Source: Streptomyces cyaneofuscatus (GTDB taxonomy: Bacteria; Actinomycetota; Actinomycetes; Streptomycetales; Streptomycetaceae). Taken from it: a stretch of 64,000 bases of DNA. The stretch covers positions 558,001-622,000 of the forward strand of contig NZ_JOEM01000001.1 of NCBI RefSeq assembly GCF_000718135.1. Direction: 5' to 3'. Positions 62,925 to 64,000 of this stretch are shown one piece after another. Position 1 is the stretch's first letter. Each line of letters starts with the position of its first letter. Position numbers and translations under genes: made by a program. Under the pieces are notes generated by a model. That model was given only the letters and a program-made list of their open reading frames with translations. It was not told the origin of the DNA and searched no databases.

Positions 62925-63331
62925 TCTACCTGCTCGACACCTCGGGCCTCGTACGGCTGCTCTCCGACACCACCCTGCAGTCGGCGTGGTCCGATGCGAT
63001 CGAGGCCGGAACGGTCGCCTCCTGCTATCCGCAGCGAGCGGAGTTCCTGTACGGCGCCCGCGACGCACGCGAGTACGACGAGATCGTCGAGATGTTCACC
63101 GACCTCTACCCGGACGTCTCCGTACCGAAGAGCGCCGGGCGCTGGATCACCTCGGTCCAGCACCGCATGGCACGCGCCGGGCAGCACCGGAGCGCTTCCG
63201 CCGTGGATCTCGTCATCGCCGCCACGGCGGCCCATCACGGCCTGACGGTTCTCCATGACGACCTCGACTACCGTACGGTCGCCCGGCACGCCCCGGATCT
63301 CGGCGAACACAGCGTGCACGACGTGGCCTGA
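62921..63331 (+). CDS. vapC: VapC-type PIN-domain toxin
   Basis: A 136-residue PIN ribonuclease. Acidic metal ligands Asp6 (LLDTSG), Glu41 (QRAEFLYG), Asp96 (AVDLVIAATA) and a late Asp in HDDLDY. GTG start overlapping the vapB stop. Members usually cut tRNA or rRNA; the target here is unknown. Followed by a long terminator including its own stop. Confidence 0.92.
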   Translation: MIYLLDTSGLVRLLSDTTLQSAWSDAIEAGTVASCYPQRAEFLYGARDAREYDEIVEMFTDLYPDVSVPKSAGRWITSVQHRMARAGQHRSASAVDLVIAATAAHHGLTVLHDDLDYRTVARHAPDLGEHSVHDVA

Positions 63332-63381
63332 AACTCCGGTGCGGGCCCGAGCGGGGTTCCGCACCGGAGCAGGTTCAGGCC
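63325..63381. terminator. Long bidirectional terminator after vapC
   Basis: Inner CTCCGGTGCGG (63334-63344) / CCGCACCGGAG (63359-63369), and outer GGCCTGAA (63325-63332) / TTCAGGCC (63374-63381). The outer arm includes the vapC TGA. Confidence 0.9.
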
Positions 63382-63400
63382 GTGACGAGCATCCTCGTCA

Positions 63401-64000
63401 CTAGCAGTACTGCGCCTCCTTGCCGATCGACCGGTACATGCAGTCCGCGTTCTCGATCAGTTGGAGCACCGCGTCCCGGTTGCGGGAGGTCTCACGCTCG
63501 ATGACCTCGTCGGGCGGGTAGAAGCCGCCGCCCGAGGCCGAGCGCGGGAACATCTCGAAGGTGTAGCCGAAGATCTTCTGCGAGCCCCACAGCCAGTCGT
63601 CGATCGAGCCGTCCGTGATGTAGAGGTCACTGGACTGCTCGGCCGTGTACCCGTTGCTCGCCGCCATCTTCTGGCCCACCGCCGCGAACGCGTTGCGGTC
63701 GTCGGCCGTCATGCCGGGGGCCGTGTCGTTGTACGTGTAGCCGAACGGCCAGAGCACCAGCTCGCTGTACGTGTGGAAGTCGATGGCCGCCGTGATCTGC
63801 TGCTTCCCGCCGAGCACCCGGCTGCGTACGAAGTCCGCCACGACCTTCGTCTCGGGCGCGGACTCGGCGGCCCGGCCCCGGTAGGTGTCCGAGGACGGGC
63901 TGGAGGAGGAGCCGCCGCAGCAGCCCCACTTGAAGGCCCAGTTGCGGTTGAGGTCGGTGCCCACGGCGGTGGAGCCGGAGTTGGGCTGCCGGTTCTTGCG
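63401..64000 (-). CDS. M14 family zinc carboxypeptidase, partial (N-terminus beyond window)
   Basis: The C-terminal 199 residues of a secreted metallocarboxypeptidase. Visible: GTDLNRNW (substrate-binding Asn/Arg), the Zn ligand His in AIDFHTYSE, a Tyr near the active site and the catalytic Glu in [13 protein letters not shown] cluster and Cys pair ([13 protein letters not shown]) suggest disulfides, fitting secretion. The upstream HxxE zinc motif is outside the window. Confidence 0.93.
   Translation of the reverse strand, partial: RKNRQPNSGSTAVGTDLNRNWAFKWGCCGGSSSSPSSDTYRGRAAESAPETKVVADFVRSRVLGGKQQITAAIDFHTYSELVLWPFGYTYNDTAPGMTADDRNAFAAVGQKMAASNGYTAEQSSDLYITDGSIDDWLWGSQKIFGYTFEMFPRSASGGGFYPPDEVIERETSRNRDAVLQLIENADCMYRSIGKEAQYC

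Overview
This window looks like a core-chromosome segment of a Streptomyces, of a generally S. griseus-like type. The evidence is very high GC with third-codon bias, GTG and TTG starts, the developmental regulators bldM and whiD beside guaB, a GroEL1 with a His-rich tail, a c-di-AMP riboswitch before an NlpC/P60 hydrolase, and a gene order that matches, from memory, the S. coelicolor SCO4736-SCO4797 region. I see no phage, insertion sequence, CRISPR array, rRNA, tRNA or secondary-metabolite cluster.

Layout. 1-10.2 kb: pcrA helicase (cut by the window edge), two NlpC/P60 hydrolases, a GNAT protein, and a LiaFSR-like envelope-stress module (response regulator, PspC-domain kinase, and a divergent PspC/toast-rack protein). 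10.3-15.5 kb: a membrane protein, a class II aldolase, a Uma2 nuclease, guaA, then a chorismate mutase behind an apparent leader-peptide attenuator. 15.9-28.8 kb: an LAxTG sortase substrate, a GMC oxidoreductase, succinic semialdehyde dehydrogenase, and three tandem membrane Ser/Thr kinases; the middle one is a pseudokinase with a split kinase fold. 29-36 kb: glpD, a nucleotide-sugar dehydrogenase without its catalytic Cys, guaB3 and guaB. 36-38.4 kb: a ShbA-type sigma factor, bldM and whiD, with a sigma-BldN-type promoter and a BldD-like box. 38.4-51.9 kb: LysR/MOSC, a beta-propeller protein behind a 16-bp repeat array, an SDR, groES-groEL1 with two CIRCE boxes, a polysaccharide deacetylase, a methyltransferase, and a TetR/MFS pair.

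51.6-62.5 kb is a long minus-strand run: glmS, acpS, nnrD, DUF488, alr, an alpha/beta hydrolase, tsaE, a small protein, tsaB, rimI, tsaD and an ABM-like protein. Several of these are coupled by 4-bp ATGA/GTGA overlaps. They serve cell-wall precursor synthesis (GlcN-6-P, D-Ala), carrier-protein activation, metabolite repair, and the tRNA t6A modification. One plus-strand YkuD-like gene interrupts the run. A VapBC pair and the C-terminal part of an M14 carboxypeptidase end the window.

Most notable non-genic signals: a Phe/Tyr leader peptide plus terminator before chorismate mutase; repeated short tandem duplications that copy a gene's stop-codon region downstream of itself (at 3.4, 6.0, 48.0 and 60.2 kb, with weaker cases elsewhere); a six-copy 16-bp array; and an AT-rich 11-mer shared by the whiD and sugar-dehydrogenase upstream regions. 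All assignments come from reading the sequence; no database search was run.
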